Made by a program: the position numbers and the translations under genes. Under the pieces are notes generated by a model. That model saw only the letters and a list, made by a program, of their open reading frames with translations. It did no database searches and was not told the origin of the DNA. DNA of 64,000 nt. It comes from Fratercula arctica. Lineage: Eukaryota; Chordata; Aves; Charadriiformes; Alcidae. Within the stretch, counting starts at the first letter, position 1; every line of letters starts with the position of its first letter. The DNA lies in contig CANTUZ010000001.1 in assembly GCA_947846985.1 (NCBI GenBank), positions 117,197,757 to 117,261,756 on the forward strand. The letters are read 5' to 3'. This document shows positions 36,701 through 49,338 of the stretch, one piece after another.

Positions 36701-39700
36701 GAAGCAGGACGCTGTTCTTAAATTTGATTTTTCACTCAGATTTTATCTGGTGCTGAATAAGATGTCTGTTGTGATTTTTGCATTCTAAACCCCATATTAT
36801 TTGATATACTGCTGTGACGACTGTCTCCCTTTTCAGAATATAGACACAGGCAGAACTACTTTTTAGAAAAAGAATATAGTTTGACCCTGGAGGGATTGTT
36901 TTCTTACCTTAAAATCCGTGTGTCACTCAGATTCAGTGATTAATGTCATAAAATAAACATGTGGCGTATCAACTAGCTCAACAGATGATAACTTGATGGG
37001 ACAAGTGGAATAACTGTTTTCCCTCTCCAGGAGGGAATATTACTTCCCCTACTCTGAGAGCTGGTATAAGAAAACAAGTATATCTCTATGCACATGCACA
37101 GGGAAGTGGGGTAGACTTGCTGTCAGAGGACTGTATAATGCCAGAGTACATGGAAAATAATACTATTCACATGCTAAAGCAAAACTTGGGCCAATAGTCA
37201 CTGGCAGCGTAAAGATAAACAAGGAGTCATACATGAAAAAGCATGAGAAACTCCAGTGGACCAACTGTCTTCTGGCCCAGTACCTAGCAAATGAGTTTGG
37301 CTCCATCTATACGATCCTTGCTATGTTCAGTAGTCCCTGTATAGGACAACAGGAGGGATTTAGAATTGTCTTCAGGACTAACATACACTATTTCCGTGTA
37401 TGCTTCGGTTCACAATGAGCATTTTATGTAGGGAAGTAAACAGATCACTAAACATATGATAAACTTTTGCAGAACTGACTACTGCGTGTGCTGCCCTGTC
37501 ACATCATTATTATAAAGCATATTCAACGGACAGTTAAAGATTGCTCCGATTTCAGACTTCTAACTCCAATTTAGTTAGAGATGACAAAATCGAGTGTTTG
37601 CACCTGTGAACTTCAGACCACTGTGTATCTCGAGACAGAACAAGAACTCAAGTCACTGCCACTGCATCTTGTTCATATACCAGTGCTTCTGACAGCCGGG
37701 TTGAGAGTATAAAAACAACAGAAAAAAAAACGCCCACAAACAAGCCTTAAGAAATCCCAATAAACCTTGTACTACAAAGACAAGAAGAACGACTGATCAG
37801 AGTTCACCTTCAGAATGAAAACTGAAGAGCTGGTTACTAAAGACTGAGTGCAAAAAGAATCTCTTCATTTCATTTACCCCTCTGTTAAACTCCCAAGGTA
37901 ATTTTTCCCATGAGGTCTAGGAAGCAAAAAACTCAACGATGAGTTCAATGCTGCAAAAGAAACTACTTAGCTTCGCATGCACACACATACATATACATAT
38001 TTTCATATGTACATATTTTATGTCATTCTTTTTTTCTACCACCTTTGCTTTTCCTGACATTTAATTAACAGCATGTCTCTGATGTCAAAACAAACATAAA
38101 ATATAGCTGCTTGTAGGGAATGCAAACCCTAATTAAGATGAAATTTTGGGCATAACATAAGACAAGCTTTGCATTTTCATTGGGAAAATACTCCAGTTTA
38201 TAAAATATTCCCAGATGTGCTTTTGACTCTCTAAATCTCTCTCTGTCTCGAAAAGCTGCAGCTTAAATTAAAAACTGCAATATTCATCTTCTGTGAAGGA
38301 AGTTTCCTTCTCGGAATTTTAGGCGATATTTACCACTGGCCTGATTCCACTGACTTTGGTGAAGCTCAGGGTGAGGTGGAGCACACCATCTTGAAAGCAT
38401 TAAACTTGTGGGAAATAAATTCAGACAGAATTAATTTTTCTTTTAATTTACACTAAGAAGCAATGGTCTTAATTTTGGACATCTTGAATCTACCTCAGGA
38501 AGCTTCAGAGATAAGAAATTTGAAACAATAAAAAAGTCAACATTTATTTATGGTCAGATTCCAAAACACGATATTGAATCTACTTCCTCCCTCCCAGTTC
38601 AGTAGGACTATTTGTCAAATAAAACGTTACTTAGCACGAGTACATCAGAACCTAGTCTGTGTCATTTTACCATTAAAAAAAAAAAAAAAAGATCTGCACA
38701 AATATTGCTACTTACATGTACGTAACTGGCTGCAAGCGCTAGGTAAAAAGCAAACCTGACCCCTCTAGCCCCAATGAAACCATGGAAATGGACTTCCAAA
38801 CTTTCCTCAAGACTCCAGAATAAACCCCTTATTTTTCAGAAATGTGACAAAAGCTTTTATTTAGATTCTTTGTATTTGTTGTCATAATGCCGTAGCAAAT
38901 CTGAAGGGTTGTGTACAAAGATCCCTTATACTTTATTAAAAAGCACCTGTGTGGGTACTCCTGGTGAAATGCCTTCTAATGGAAAACACTTGTGGTAAGC
39001 ATACTATGCATCCCCAAAGGAGGAATAATTAAAACCAGTTACTTACCAAGAGTAAATGGAAAATTTTAAGGTAGAGCATCCTGAAGACAGTGTGCAGCCT
39101 TTGTTTTCATTTATTCACACTGGTATGAAGTGTTGATTTTGTGCCTCCTTTAATAGGCCAAGACCACCATCCTAACCCTGAGAAAATCCGGAGCCCAGAG
39201 AAGGTACAGAAAGGCCACCACACTAACTGCTTTTTCTTCCTCTATACAAACTAAGCAAAGTTCAAAAACGTTGCTACGACAATAGTAGCAATACTTCTGC
39301 ATTTCTGTTTAAATTTTTGTGCTGAAATGTCAAGTAGCAAATATACTGAGATTTATTAATGCCTTCTCCCCTTCGCTTGCCCTTCGGATGGAAAAGTCAA
39401 AAACTCCACGGGGGCAAGATGGTGCCATCAGCAAACACAGTCTGAGCTCTCCATGTACGCTTCAGGACACCCAGTCAATCCAGCAATGCGACTGTCTGAG
39501 CATCCCCAAGGGAGCCTAATAATTTGACTTGTGCCCTATACTCTTCTTGTGAAAATAACTCATGCAAAGCTCTGTTTTTCATCAAACCTAACAGGAAATT
39601 TTCCAAGTCTTCAACGGCATCTTGGTTCTGATGGAAGCTCTTGTTGAGAACAAGGGTTTAAGAGCAAGGTGTGTGATATTAAGCTGTGTCTCCTAGCCAG

Positions 39701-40500
39701 GCTTTGTATTTGCTTGCTCTTTTACCTAGTATTTTATAATTGGAAATGAAAATCTGTTTTTCCCCGTTGCTCTACACCATGGTATGGCAACTGCATAACA
39801 TTAAGAACAGCTGAACTACAGGGACCTTTTGGTCCCAGCTCATACATATAGACTTAATCTAAGCTGGAAAACCAGAGACAAATACACTTGTCATATTATC
39901 CTGAGCTGTTGCTACTCCTTTTGGTACAAGTAAAGCATACATTTGCTTCAGTCTGGTCTTTGCAAATTGTCCACCTTGCCTTTCATGCAAATTATGGAAG
40001 AACGATTCCCAGTATGCTGATAATTTTATAATTTCATGGGATTTTTAAGCATCTGTAAATCACATATACTATCTCTGAACAATGATAAAGAGCTTAGAGA
40101 AATTAAAATACAAATCTACTGGGCATTTTCAATATTGAACATTTGGCTTTGTGTAATTGATGACTTGGGGAATTTTAGAAATTAATGAAGGAAATATCAT
40201 TTGCAGTTAGAAAAGACTTAATGTTCACGATCCAAGATTGCCTAAGGATATAGTTTTGTGTCAAATTTGTAGGCGCTAGATCTGAGTGCTATTGTCACAG
40301 AGACAGTGACCTAAAATAGGATAATTCTGGTGAGATCAGGCCACACAGTCAGAATTTGATGATCTTGAGCTGAATAAACTAGTTGTAAACCCAGCTTCTT
40401 TCATAAGGCTTTGAGCAGACACAGATGGGATTTAAGATTCTCAGGCTTTCAAAATCAAAAAATGTTATAAACAGACTCAACTCTTAGCTTCACTGTATTA
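33793..40500. other. Non-coding AT-rich stretch
   Basis: No gene supported. An A/C tract lies at about 33951-33973, CACGTG pairs at 36288-36304 and A16 at 38675-38690. An alternating ACATAC/ATAT stretch lies at about 37980-38020, with inverted ATACATATTTT / CATATGTACATATT words. CCTGATTCCACTGACTTTGGTGAAG (about 38340) recalls the old amniote repeat phrase. Confidence 0.5.
36288..36304. promoter_or_regulatory. Two CACGTG E-boxes one helical turn apart
   Basis: CACGTG at 36288-36293 and 36299-36304, start-to-start distance 11 bp. CACGTG binds bHLH and bHLH-PAS factors in vertebrates. No promoter is visible next to it, so function is inference. Confidence 0.25.
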
Positions 40501-43500
40501 AAAAAAAAAAGTTTTTATTTCAGATTCTGGTTTTGATCCATCAACCAAATGATGTTAATCAAACTTAGTAGAATACTTATTTTTCCAAGATCAGCTTTTC
40601 AGCCCGCTCTGTCCCTTTCAAAAACATGCCAGAACACTACAGGAAAAATATTTACCGATCCAGATTGACTCTTGACAGCAATATTTTATGCCAGGTATTC
40701 AGAATAGAAATACTAACTCTGTGCTGAATAACCTACTGTTCAAAACTGTTCTGAATTGAACTGGGAAAATAAACCAATAGGGAATTTTCTAACAATCACT
40801 CTTCTACAAATTCAAAGATTAATGTCAGGCTTCAAATTATTTTTTGACTCATTCCTCTCTGAATTAATACCAAAGGCACTTGAGAACATCTCCTACAGCT
40901 ACTTCTGTAATCTTCACATAATTGAACTTCTCAAAGGAACAGTGAAAACTCTGCCCACAAACTAGAGATGATTATAAGAGCTGATTTAGAGAGACCTACC
41001 CTTCTCCCTCTCTCTGTCCCTGAAAGCACTGCAGATAAGGACTGTCTTTCTACCGCAAAAGTTAATAGGGGGCCAACAACAGCCCAATCAAATTTAAGTT
41101 GTTTAAAGAGATTTTTGCTTTTTTCTGATCAGGTTCTAAGTGCCTGAACCCGCAATGCAGAGTGCCTAACCCCTCAAATCACCTGCCTGATGGCTGGCTT
41201 TTGCTGACAATGCTAAAGAGGCACAAAGAGGAAAATGTACCTTGAGACATAGAGCTTGTTACTTTGCCTCATTCCAAGGCAAGATATCATCACATGCTGA
41301 AATATGGTAGCCACCATTTCTATCAGAAACAACTCAGTAGCTGAACTACAAAATACATACTCCAGAGAAAGAAACAGGTAATCCAGAATTTCTCAGAAGG
41401 ATTTATTAACACAAATTCAGTGCGTCACTAGTGTACCTAGCTGCCTATTGTTTGAAGTTATGGCTTTTTAGTCATGAAATTCAAGATGACATCTTGTAAT
41501 ACTGCAGGACAACTTCAGTTAGGTTTTGAGCTGAGATTTAAATTCATTGTACAGCCAATTATTATACACTCAACCACTGGTTTATTGAAATTTGCCTCTA
41601 ATATGTGTGTTCTCTATTTCTTAGAAGCATCAGTATCTTGCTACTGATCTTATTTGTGTCCTGTCCTGCCACAATCCAAGCTCAGAAAAATAATTAAATC
41701 TGTATGGATTATCAATGAACTTGAGGTACAGAGATCCACTTTTTGTGGATGAGGCAATGACATGGAAAATTTTAGTCAAACTACTTTTTTAATTAGCTTA
41801 TTGTTTGGAAGAGAGAGAGAAAATACTGATGACATCACTCATTGAGCCACATCCTCCCCCCTCTTATCTGGGAAAAAAGCAAGATCTACATGTTCAAGAA
41901 CAGAACAGATGCCTAGAACAACATATTTAATTACTCCTAGGACACGCAGATTAAATTTTTAAAAGTTAGATTCATTATTGAACCTTAGTGGCTGAAGTTC
42001 ATTCTTTTAAAAATTCTGATCTTTCAACTATAACTTCAAAAGAAAAATCCCATCTCTAATTACAGCGAAAGGATTTAAACTAAGTCCATATTAAAATGAC
42101 AAAATGGTCAATGAGACAAAATTTGTGGGAATACATGGTATCTTTTACAGTATCAGTTTATAGGTCAAAAAAAAGCTGAGGCTAACAAATCATTCTAATT
42201 GATCTTCTAATGTATCAGTAGGTATGGCAAAAAGCATAACCTTCACTTGAAATTTTGTGGATCTTCTATCACTCAGATATAACAACTCAGCTAGCACAGC
42301 ATGGGAAATAATTGCTAGAGAAATGACTGACTAGTGATTGTAATTACTCTCTGCGTAAGGGTCAATCAACACATGCAACGTGAATCAATTTACAGACTCC
42401 CATGACCCATATTGCAAATAAAACCATCATAAATTTTCATATATAATTTAACTACTATGAAATAGATTTAGAGAAAAAAAAAAATTTCTTTTTCCAATGG
42501 TCAAAATAAGAGCTTAATATATCATATGAATATCTATCATTTGGCTGATGGTAGAGACAAAATCATCCCAGGTGGAATAAATGATTGCATCATCTGGCAA
42601 TGTCTCTAGAAGAAGGACCACATGCATTTTCCTTTTGATTAGAAGGAAAATTAGGAGAATTTATTTTCCAACGTGAAATTCATGGTCATCAACAATGGTT
42701 CTTAAAAACTGTCTCTGGTCTTATTTGCCACAAGTTCGTATACAGATTTGACCTATGGCTACAGTGAAGAAACATCGAAACCAGACTTTCTTATTTATTC
42801 CCGGATCTTTATTTTGTTTAATTGTTTGGGATATCATCAATTAAAACAAGGATTATATTTGTTCATAAGCAAGTATGGGACAGTTTCCTTCAGAGGAAAA
42901 AACTGAGTGGCATACACATTATCCCTTTCAGGTATCCTCTGTGGAGGTATAACTCTATCAGAGCAGTGGTCTATTTTGGGTAACTGGCACTACTGAGGAA
43001 GTCAAAAGTAGAAAATGCAAACATTTCAGTAAAATGCCCTGGATGAGAAGAACAGGAACAAAGCACCATGTCCTAAGCGACAACTCTTTGCAGTATGTCT
43101 TCTCTGACTTCTTTCTAGAAGACTTCTCAATCATCTTAACCCCTAGGAAATTATTTCTCAACAATCATGTGTGGGATGACAAAAAACTGTTTTTTTCGTT
43201 GGTGACATCTACCAGGTTTGTCTGTAAAGACGTTACAGTGTATCAGCTACAGAGTCAAGACAAGAGATCCAACACAAGGCCCAATATCTTATCTCTCAGG
43301 ATGACCAACAGTGGATGCTTAAGGGAAATACTGAAGAGTCAAAGCAAAGGTAAAATCTTCCTTATCTTATTATTGAACAGCAGATTAGGGACTCCACTCA
43401 ATGAACTGGTGAAACATTGTGTTCAATAGTACATAGCTCCTTTCTAAGTTTGCCTAATCCTTTTTTGATCCCGTTTATGCTTTTGGTCTCTAAAACATCC

Positions 43501-46500
43501 TGATGTGATGAAGTTAATTTGCATTCATCAGACTTACTTTTGTTTAGTTACAGTAAAATTTGGAGGTACCCAGTGCTATCAAAAGCACTCTATTCGAGTA
43601 ATTTAGTGCGTGTCCCTATATTCAACCCAGTCTCCTCATCAGAAAAATAGACAATACACCAAAAGCATTCACACTTGAAAAAGTAAGTGTAAAAACTCAG
43701 GAAACTGGAAACTTTAAAGAACAGTATGCTTTCCTTTTGTCCTGTGGCTTGATCATCCTCCACACAGATATATACACGGCGGTATTAAAACAAAAAGTAT
43801 AAACTATACAGTTGATCTCATGTCACTCTGAACATGGGGGTTTTACCCAATTTAGCTGTTACCTGAAGTACTATTTATTGCATTAGTTCAAATGTTACCC
43901 GAGATGAAAACTGCACCACTTCTGCTGCTATTCCTCATTCAGTTGTGATTTTTTGTGATTATTTAACTTCACAGATTAGGGCAAAGGTTGCAATTAATAC
44001 AAAAAACAAATCCATCCCCTGATGCCAAGAAAAGAGTAAATTTACGCATAAGAGTGGACTGGGACAAATGAGACTAAGGTTATTCAGTAAAAATCCATAA
44101 CAGATTTAGCAACAGAGTTCAGGTGACACCAAGAGCGTACGGTATTACTTTGCACATTCTTGAGTGTTTTACTGGATCAAGCAAGATTGCTGAACAGCTT
44201 GTTGAATTAATTTTTAAGTAGTACTACTGGGAGAACTCAAGTAGAGGCCTCAGTGCTTTGCTACCAGGATTATAAAACGTAGTGCACGTCTAAGTGGTTT
44301 TTTGTGTCAAAAATAAAAATAATGGTTTTGTTTTGTCTTTCACATTGCACCTTCTCTTTGTAAGATTAGTTATTAGCAGTTGCCTGCTTTCTAAATACAT
44401 CAAGGACTTGATTAGTTTGTGGAAGTATTCCTAAATACACGGAAATAAAAAGTTTGCCACTGACTGCTCCTTATTTTGACTCAGCATCTACTTATTTATA
44501 TAATGCAAAATCTGATTTATTTTTTTTTTTTTCTCAGTTTCTTTGGACAGCTTTATTGGTAGCCTTGGGTTATAACCACCTCATTGCACTGGGAGCAAAA
44601 TGATCTAAAAGACAGCAATCCGTTCTGTTGCCGTCTGTCACTATCTATTGCATTTACCTTTTCTGCTAACTTGGTAAATAATATGTTCAATGATATTTAT
44701 ATCATATGAAAATGTGCAGTTTATTACTTATTACAAAGCTTTGACTGGGATTTGATTCTAGAAATGGCAAACTGATAGAAAAATCTACTGTTTTGAGACT
44801 GCATAGCAGTTCAGTTAGCACTTTTGGGGTTCTTGGATTGCAGAAGCAAATTGGGAGAAAGCATTTAAGGTTGCTATTTGCATTTAAATAAGCTTTGACA
44901 CATGGAGACTAGAAGCAGAGAATTCCCCCCGCCCCAACTGTCAATTCATGTGGGAAAAAATAGGATATGGGACAGACAGCATAAAAATTTCAGCAAATAA
45001 CACATGGATAGTTAACACTTTATGTAACAGTTAACTTGTAAACAATTAAGTTAGGTTTCTTTAACTCATCACTCCCCTGGAAATCTGACTAGCAAGTTTA
45101 AGAGTAAGCAAGTTTGGGCGTGCTGAGACTGTATGGTTGGTGGCTATCGGCCCTGCCAATGTGCAAGTGGGGAACTGAGCAGAAGACAGAAATACCATCC
45201 CTATCTGGATGCCCTTTCCCTCTTCCTTTTCAGTATAATGAAGCTGCTGTTTTGATCTTTATGGTATTTTCCTTTGAAAATTTTAGAGTGTTTTCAAGAA
45301 TTGCAGGGGTTGGCTTTCTTTATATCTGATCCTGTTTTATTGGCTGTAAAACACTAACAGTCTAATAAAACATTCTCTTTTCCTTTTATCTGTTTGAATA
45401 AAGGTTTCTCAGTACAACATGCCGTGGTCTTTTTGGTCCTGTATCTGTGTTCTCCCTTCTCCATAAAATCCTTATCATTTCAACTTGTTATTCAAGACTG
45501 TTTTCATCATTATTTTCCCTTTCTTGCCTACTTTACTTATCAGGAGGCAAGAGTGGATCTGTCAGATGGTCTTTGTCAAGCAAAAGACAGTGATGATGTT
45601 CCTTTTCCTTTCCATTTTACAGTCTCTCATATTTATTGTTTATTGAGAAAATACACAAGTCAGCTCCCATCGTTAACAACACAAACAGATCTATTCCCCA
45701 GAAAAAGACTGCAGTTGCTGAAATCCAGTATCTTTGACTACTTTAGATCAAAGGCAATCAGTTTCTATTGTATAAGTTGGCTTCGAAATAAAGACTTTCA
45801 AAAACTGTAAAAATAACAAGCAAAAAGCCCCAAATGAACAAACAGAAACCCCCTGAGCAAACAAACTTAATAACATTCAACTTTTTAGGAGAAGCAGTTT
45901 CTGAATCCAGTACTCTGGCGTTACAGGGAATTTGAATAACCACGTTAATATGCATGCTCTTTGGCAGTCCTGCTGCCCATGAATATGACAACCGTCAGAG
46001 CCTGGAAAGTCACTCACTCACTACTGTCACAAACCTGCCTAAAAACAAAGCCACCATATGTTTATGCAAAGAGATGAGTTACTCTCTTGGCTCAAGTGCA
46101 TAAAGATGAAATATAGAGCATTCATCAAAAAACCATAACATAATGCTTGGCTCTCTCCCTTCTTCCTCTATTAAATTAACTTTTTTTTTTTTTTAAAGAC
46201 TAATATTTTCATCCATTTTGCGGCATGTCATAAAATATGGAGTAGAGCATACTTCTAGGGAAACAAAGATCATGGGTCATGGCGTGCAACAATTACTCAA
46301 AGGACAACAAGAAAATCCAGACAGCACACAATTCAGAGTGCTCTGTAGCAGCTGGGATTCACTTCTGCAAACACGTCTGAGCTGCCTTTTACATGGAATT
46401 TAGGCGCCCTCTTGACTTTTTATTCACCCAGACATTTAGGCCACTTCAATACACCAACTCCAAGCTTACCAAAAGGAAGCACAAAAATAATGCAGTTGGA

Positions 46501-47308
46501 GAAAAACCTCATCTGATTTTTATTATTTATGAAAAATTACTTTTTATTACTTTCTTTGCTTTAATGATCTTAAACATGTATATATGTTCAGAACAGGCTT
46601 GCATTGCTTTGTTGCAGCTACTTATTTCCATCAATCCACAGGAACTAACACAATAATAATACACTGTCCAAAATGATTTATGATCTCACTCCACTTATGC
46701 AAATGCCTAACTTTCAAATGTGAATCAAACTACTGTGGTAATGTGTCAAACAACTTGCGAACTATTTAAACAGCTGACTACACCTGTTTCCACTTTATGA
46801 ATGCTTTCAAGTTCGGGCTGCTTTGATTCAAAGCAATATGTTTGGTTTAGAGCATTAGTATTCAATATGAAAATTAAAATTGCCTTCTCCTGAGCGTAAC
46901 AATGTGATGAGGTCTAACAGCACATACATCTATTAAAATGCTGAGGCTCAGCTGTCTCAGAATAACTGGATGGTTCTCATCCGAGGCAGTGAAAGCGGTG
47001 TAGTTTGCACAGAGCAAACGGCTTCCAGAAGCACCCTCCTGCATACGTGCAAAACAAGCACCAGACTAAGACATATATGTGGGCCCAATTTGGCAGGCAG
47101 CTAGCAGTTAGCTTGAAATCTTACAGCTCTAAAACAGGAATGAAGACAAAGTCCCAGCTCACACTCTGTCTCTAGCTGAATTGCGTTACTTTGATAATTG
47201 AGGGTAATGCCCAACCTAAGTAGCAATAATTTATTATTACTATATATGAGAGAGGAAAGGAGGGTGAAGCGGACGGTATCACTATACAAATCACTGTCGT
47301 GGCTTTGG
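40501..47308. other. Non-coding AT-rich stretch
   Basis: Frames of 131 codons (43034-43429) and 138 codons (45394-45810) show no domain, signal peptide or plausible exon structure. T14 lies at 46181-46194. No repeat family recognised. Confidence 0.5.
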
Positions 47309-47404
47309 CTACGGCCACATCCCTCCTACCAGGAAATCAGCCTGGGACTCCAAGAGCACACAGCAATGACTCTCTGGGTAACCACTCACGTGACAGCCCC
47401 TGGA
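47309..47404 (+). other. Stretch with 5S rRNA-like start (possible old 5S-derived SINE)
   Basis: It opens CTACGGCCA, the exact start of vertebrate 5S rRNA after its first two bases. Further words then fall at about the right distance: GAGC..ACAGCA, CTCTGGGTAACCACT (5S: gcctggttagtactt) and GACAGCCCCTGGA (5S: gagaccgcctggga). Total spacing is 96 bp against about 102 in 5S. Identity outside these words is weak. If real, it is a decayed 5S pseudogene or the head of an ancient 5S-derived SINE such as AmnSINE1. Chance is a serious alternative. Confidence 0.2.
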
Positions 47405-48062
47405 GCGCTTCTCTCTCGTGCGGAGAAGGGGCATAACCCCAACGGAAAGTGCCATTCAGGTAAGCGCCTGCTGCCTTAGCTAATGCTCAAAGTCATCCAT
47501 GTAGATGCTAGAGCTGGAAAAATGAGCTTGCAAATGTCCACAGTTGTATACTCAGAAGAGGAAACTTGAGGTAAATTGCATTGCACACATAACCTTAGGC
47601 TCAGATTTAATGGTGATAAAAAAATAGGAGGGAGGGATTTAGCACTGACTGTGACACACTTTTCATACATGCTGCTGCTGCATGCAAGGTTCTGTATACC
47701 TCCCCATTTGCATGCATGTAGGGACAGATTTTCAAAGCTGGCTATTTGGTCATGCTAAATCCTGAAGATGTAAGCAGAACAGACTGGACACAAAATATAC
47801 AAAAGGAGATAAAATACTTGCTGATTAGACGAGTCATGGCAATTCCTTTGTTACTCTTCACCCTGGGTAACAGTGCTGCTATGTCCAATGTTGGTTATTT
47901 GAAAGCTACCCTTTCTGAAGTGCAAAGATGAAAATAAGGCTTTTTGACAACAGTATGTTTTCAGCTTTCATGCTCAGGGACATTGCCCAAGTGCAGCCCA
48001 AAAGACTCAGATAGTAGAAGGAAAGAAAATAAGTATCAACATTTTCTGGTACATCAAATAGT
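47405..48062. other. Spacer before the nested CR1
   Basis: No gene or repeat recognised with confidence. A weak MIR-like phrase near 47980 was rejected. Confidence 0.5.
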
Positions 48063-48262
48063 CACAGAATGGTAGGGGTTGTAAGGGACCTCTGGAGATC
48101 ATCTAGTCCAACCCCCCTGCCAGAGCAGGGTCACCTAGAATAAGTTGCACAGGAACATTTCTGGGTGGGTTTTGAATGTCTCCAGAGACAGAGACTCCAC
48201 CACCTCTCTGGGCAGCCTGTTCCAGTGCTCTGCCGCCCTCAAAGTAAAGAAGATCCTCCTCA
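48063..48262 (-). mobile_element. Older CR1 LINE, 3' portion (distal half of interrupted copy)
   Basis: The 3' terminus begins at CACAGAATGG on the plus strand. The minus strand encodes the last part of the CR1 ORF2 protein ([23 protein letters not shown] sequence), then a stop, then the short 3' UTR with the GGGGTTGGACTAGATGATC motif. It breaks off at about 48258-48262, where a second CR1 3' end (CATAGAATCTCC) starts. Its missing upstream part resumes at 49067, so this is one element split by a later insertion. Confidence 0.85.
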
Positions 48263-48753
48263 TAGAATCTCCTAGGTTGGAAGGGACCTTTCAGATCATC
48301 AAGTCCAACCATCAACCTAACTCTGACAAAAACCATCACTAAACCATATTGTCTAAGCACTATGTCTACGCGTCTTTTAAATTCCTCCATGGATGGTGAC
48401 TCAACCACTTCCCTGGGCAGCCTGTTCCAATGCTTGACAACCCTTTCAGTCCGGAAATTTTTCCTAATATCCAGTCTAAACCTCCCCTGGTGCAACTTGA
48501 GGCTGTTTCCTCTTGTCCTATTGCTTGTTACTTGGGAGAAAAGATTGACCCGCACCTCGCTACAACCTCTTTTCAGGTAGCTGTAGAGAGCAAGAAGGTC
48601 TCCCCTCAGCCTCCTTTTCTCCAGGCTAAACTCCCCCAGTTCCCTCAGCCACTCCTCACAAGACTTGTGTTCTAGACCCTTCACCAGCCCTTCTCTGGAC
48701 CCATTCCAGCCCTTCAATGTCTTTTTTGTGGTGAGAGGCCCAAAACTGGACAC
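48103..48753 (-). pseudogene. 216-codon open frame across the CR1/CR1 junction
   Basis: An uninterrupted minus-strand frame reads the C-terminus of the younger CR1 ORF2. It covers the [13 protein letters not shown] region, then an [21 protein letters not shown] region, and runs through the 3' UTR. It then crosses the insertion point near 48262 into the older CR1 in a frame other than that element's coding frame. It is the longest open frame in the window but not a real gene: it begins mid-ORF and its last third is out-of-frame or UTR sequence. Confidence 0.85.
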
Positions 48754-49066
48754 AGTATTTGAGGTGGGGCCTCACCAGTGCTGAGTACAGGAGGACAATC
48801 GCTTGCCTGGTCCTACTCACCACACTGTTCCTGATACAGGCCAGGATGCTGTTGGCTTTCTTGGCCACCTGGGCACACTGCTGGCTCATATTCATCCGAC
48901 AGCCGACCAACATCCCCAGGTCCTATTCTGCCAGGCAGCTCTCTAGCCACTCCTCCCCAAGCTTGTAACACTGCATGGGATTGTTGTGACCCAAGTGCAG
49001 GACTCGGCACTTGACCTTGTTGAACCTCATACCATTGGCCTCAGTCCATTGATCCAGCCTGTCCAG
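48263..49066 (-). mobile_element. Younger CR1 LINE inserted into an older CR1
   Basis: This is a 5'-truncated CR1 of about 0.8 kb. The minus strand starts inside the ORF2 reverse transcriptase C-terminal region ([52 protein letters not shown]). It continues through [36 protein letters not shown] and [19 protein letters not shown], and ends in a 3' UTR finishing at CATAGAAT (plus strand 48261). In-frame stops and frameshifts (a stop after CLAE near 48922, a frame change near 48690) show it is dead. The catalytic FADD-containing domain is not included. Its 3' UTR differs from that of the host copy, so it belongs to another CR1 subfamily. TGAGG (plus CCTCA at 48258-48262 and 49067-49071) flanks it. 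Confidence 0.9.
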
Positions 49067-49338
49067 CCTCACATCTAGATGGATCTTCCTGTGTTCAAGT
49101 TTGTGCCTGGTACCTCTTATCCTGTCACTAGGCACCACTGCGAAAAGACTGGCCCCATCCTCCTGACACCCACCCTTTAAGTATTTATAAGCGTTGATAA
49201 GATCCCCCCTCAGTCTTCTCTTTTCCAGACTGAAAAGACCCAAGTCCCTCAGCCTTTTTTCATAAGAGAGATGTTCTAGTCCCCTAATCATCTTTGTAAC
49301 CTTCTGCTATACCCTCTCCAGCAGTTCCCTGTCCTGAT
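49067..49338 (-). mobile_element. Older CR1 LINE, 5' portion (proximal half of interrupted copy)
   Basis: The minus strand encodes the ORF2 C-terminal region [56 protein letters not shown] and HRKIHLDVR. It then breaks at the TGAGG site. The next residues expected for CR1 are supplied by 48262 downwards. The 5' truncation lies near 49338, after CTGCTGGAGAGGGT read on the minus strand. Confidence 0.85.

Noticed and set aside
43034..43429. 131-codon plus-strand frame with an AAAG|GTAAAA donor-like word near 43348
   Set aside because: The nearest good acceptor (CCCTTTCAG near 42931) is followed by an in-frame stop, so no open exon results.
45394..45810. 138-codon plus-strand frame
   Set aside because: Hydrophobic, Ser/Phe-rich text as expected from T-rich DNA; no family resemblance or splice structure.
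47975..48020. MIR-like phrase (TTGCCCAAGTGCAGCC)
   Set aside because: Only a short match, with no supporting flanking MIR text.
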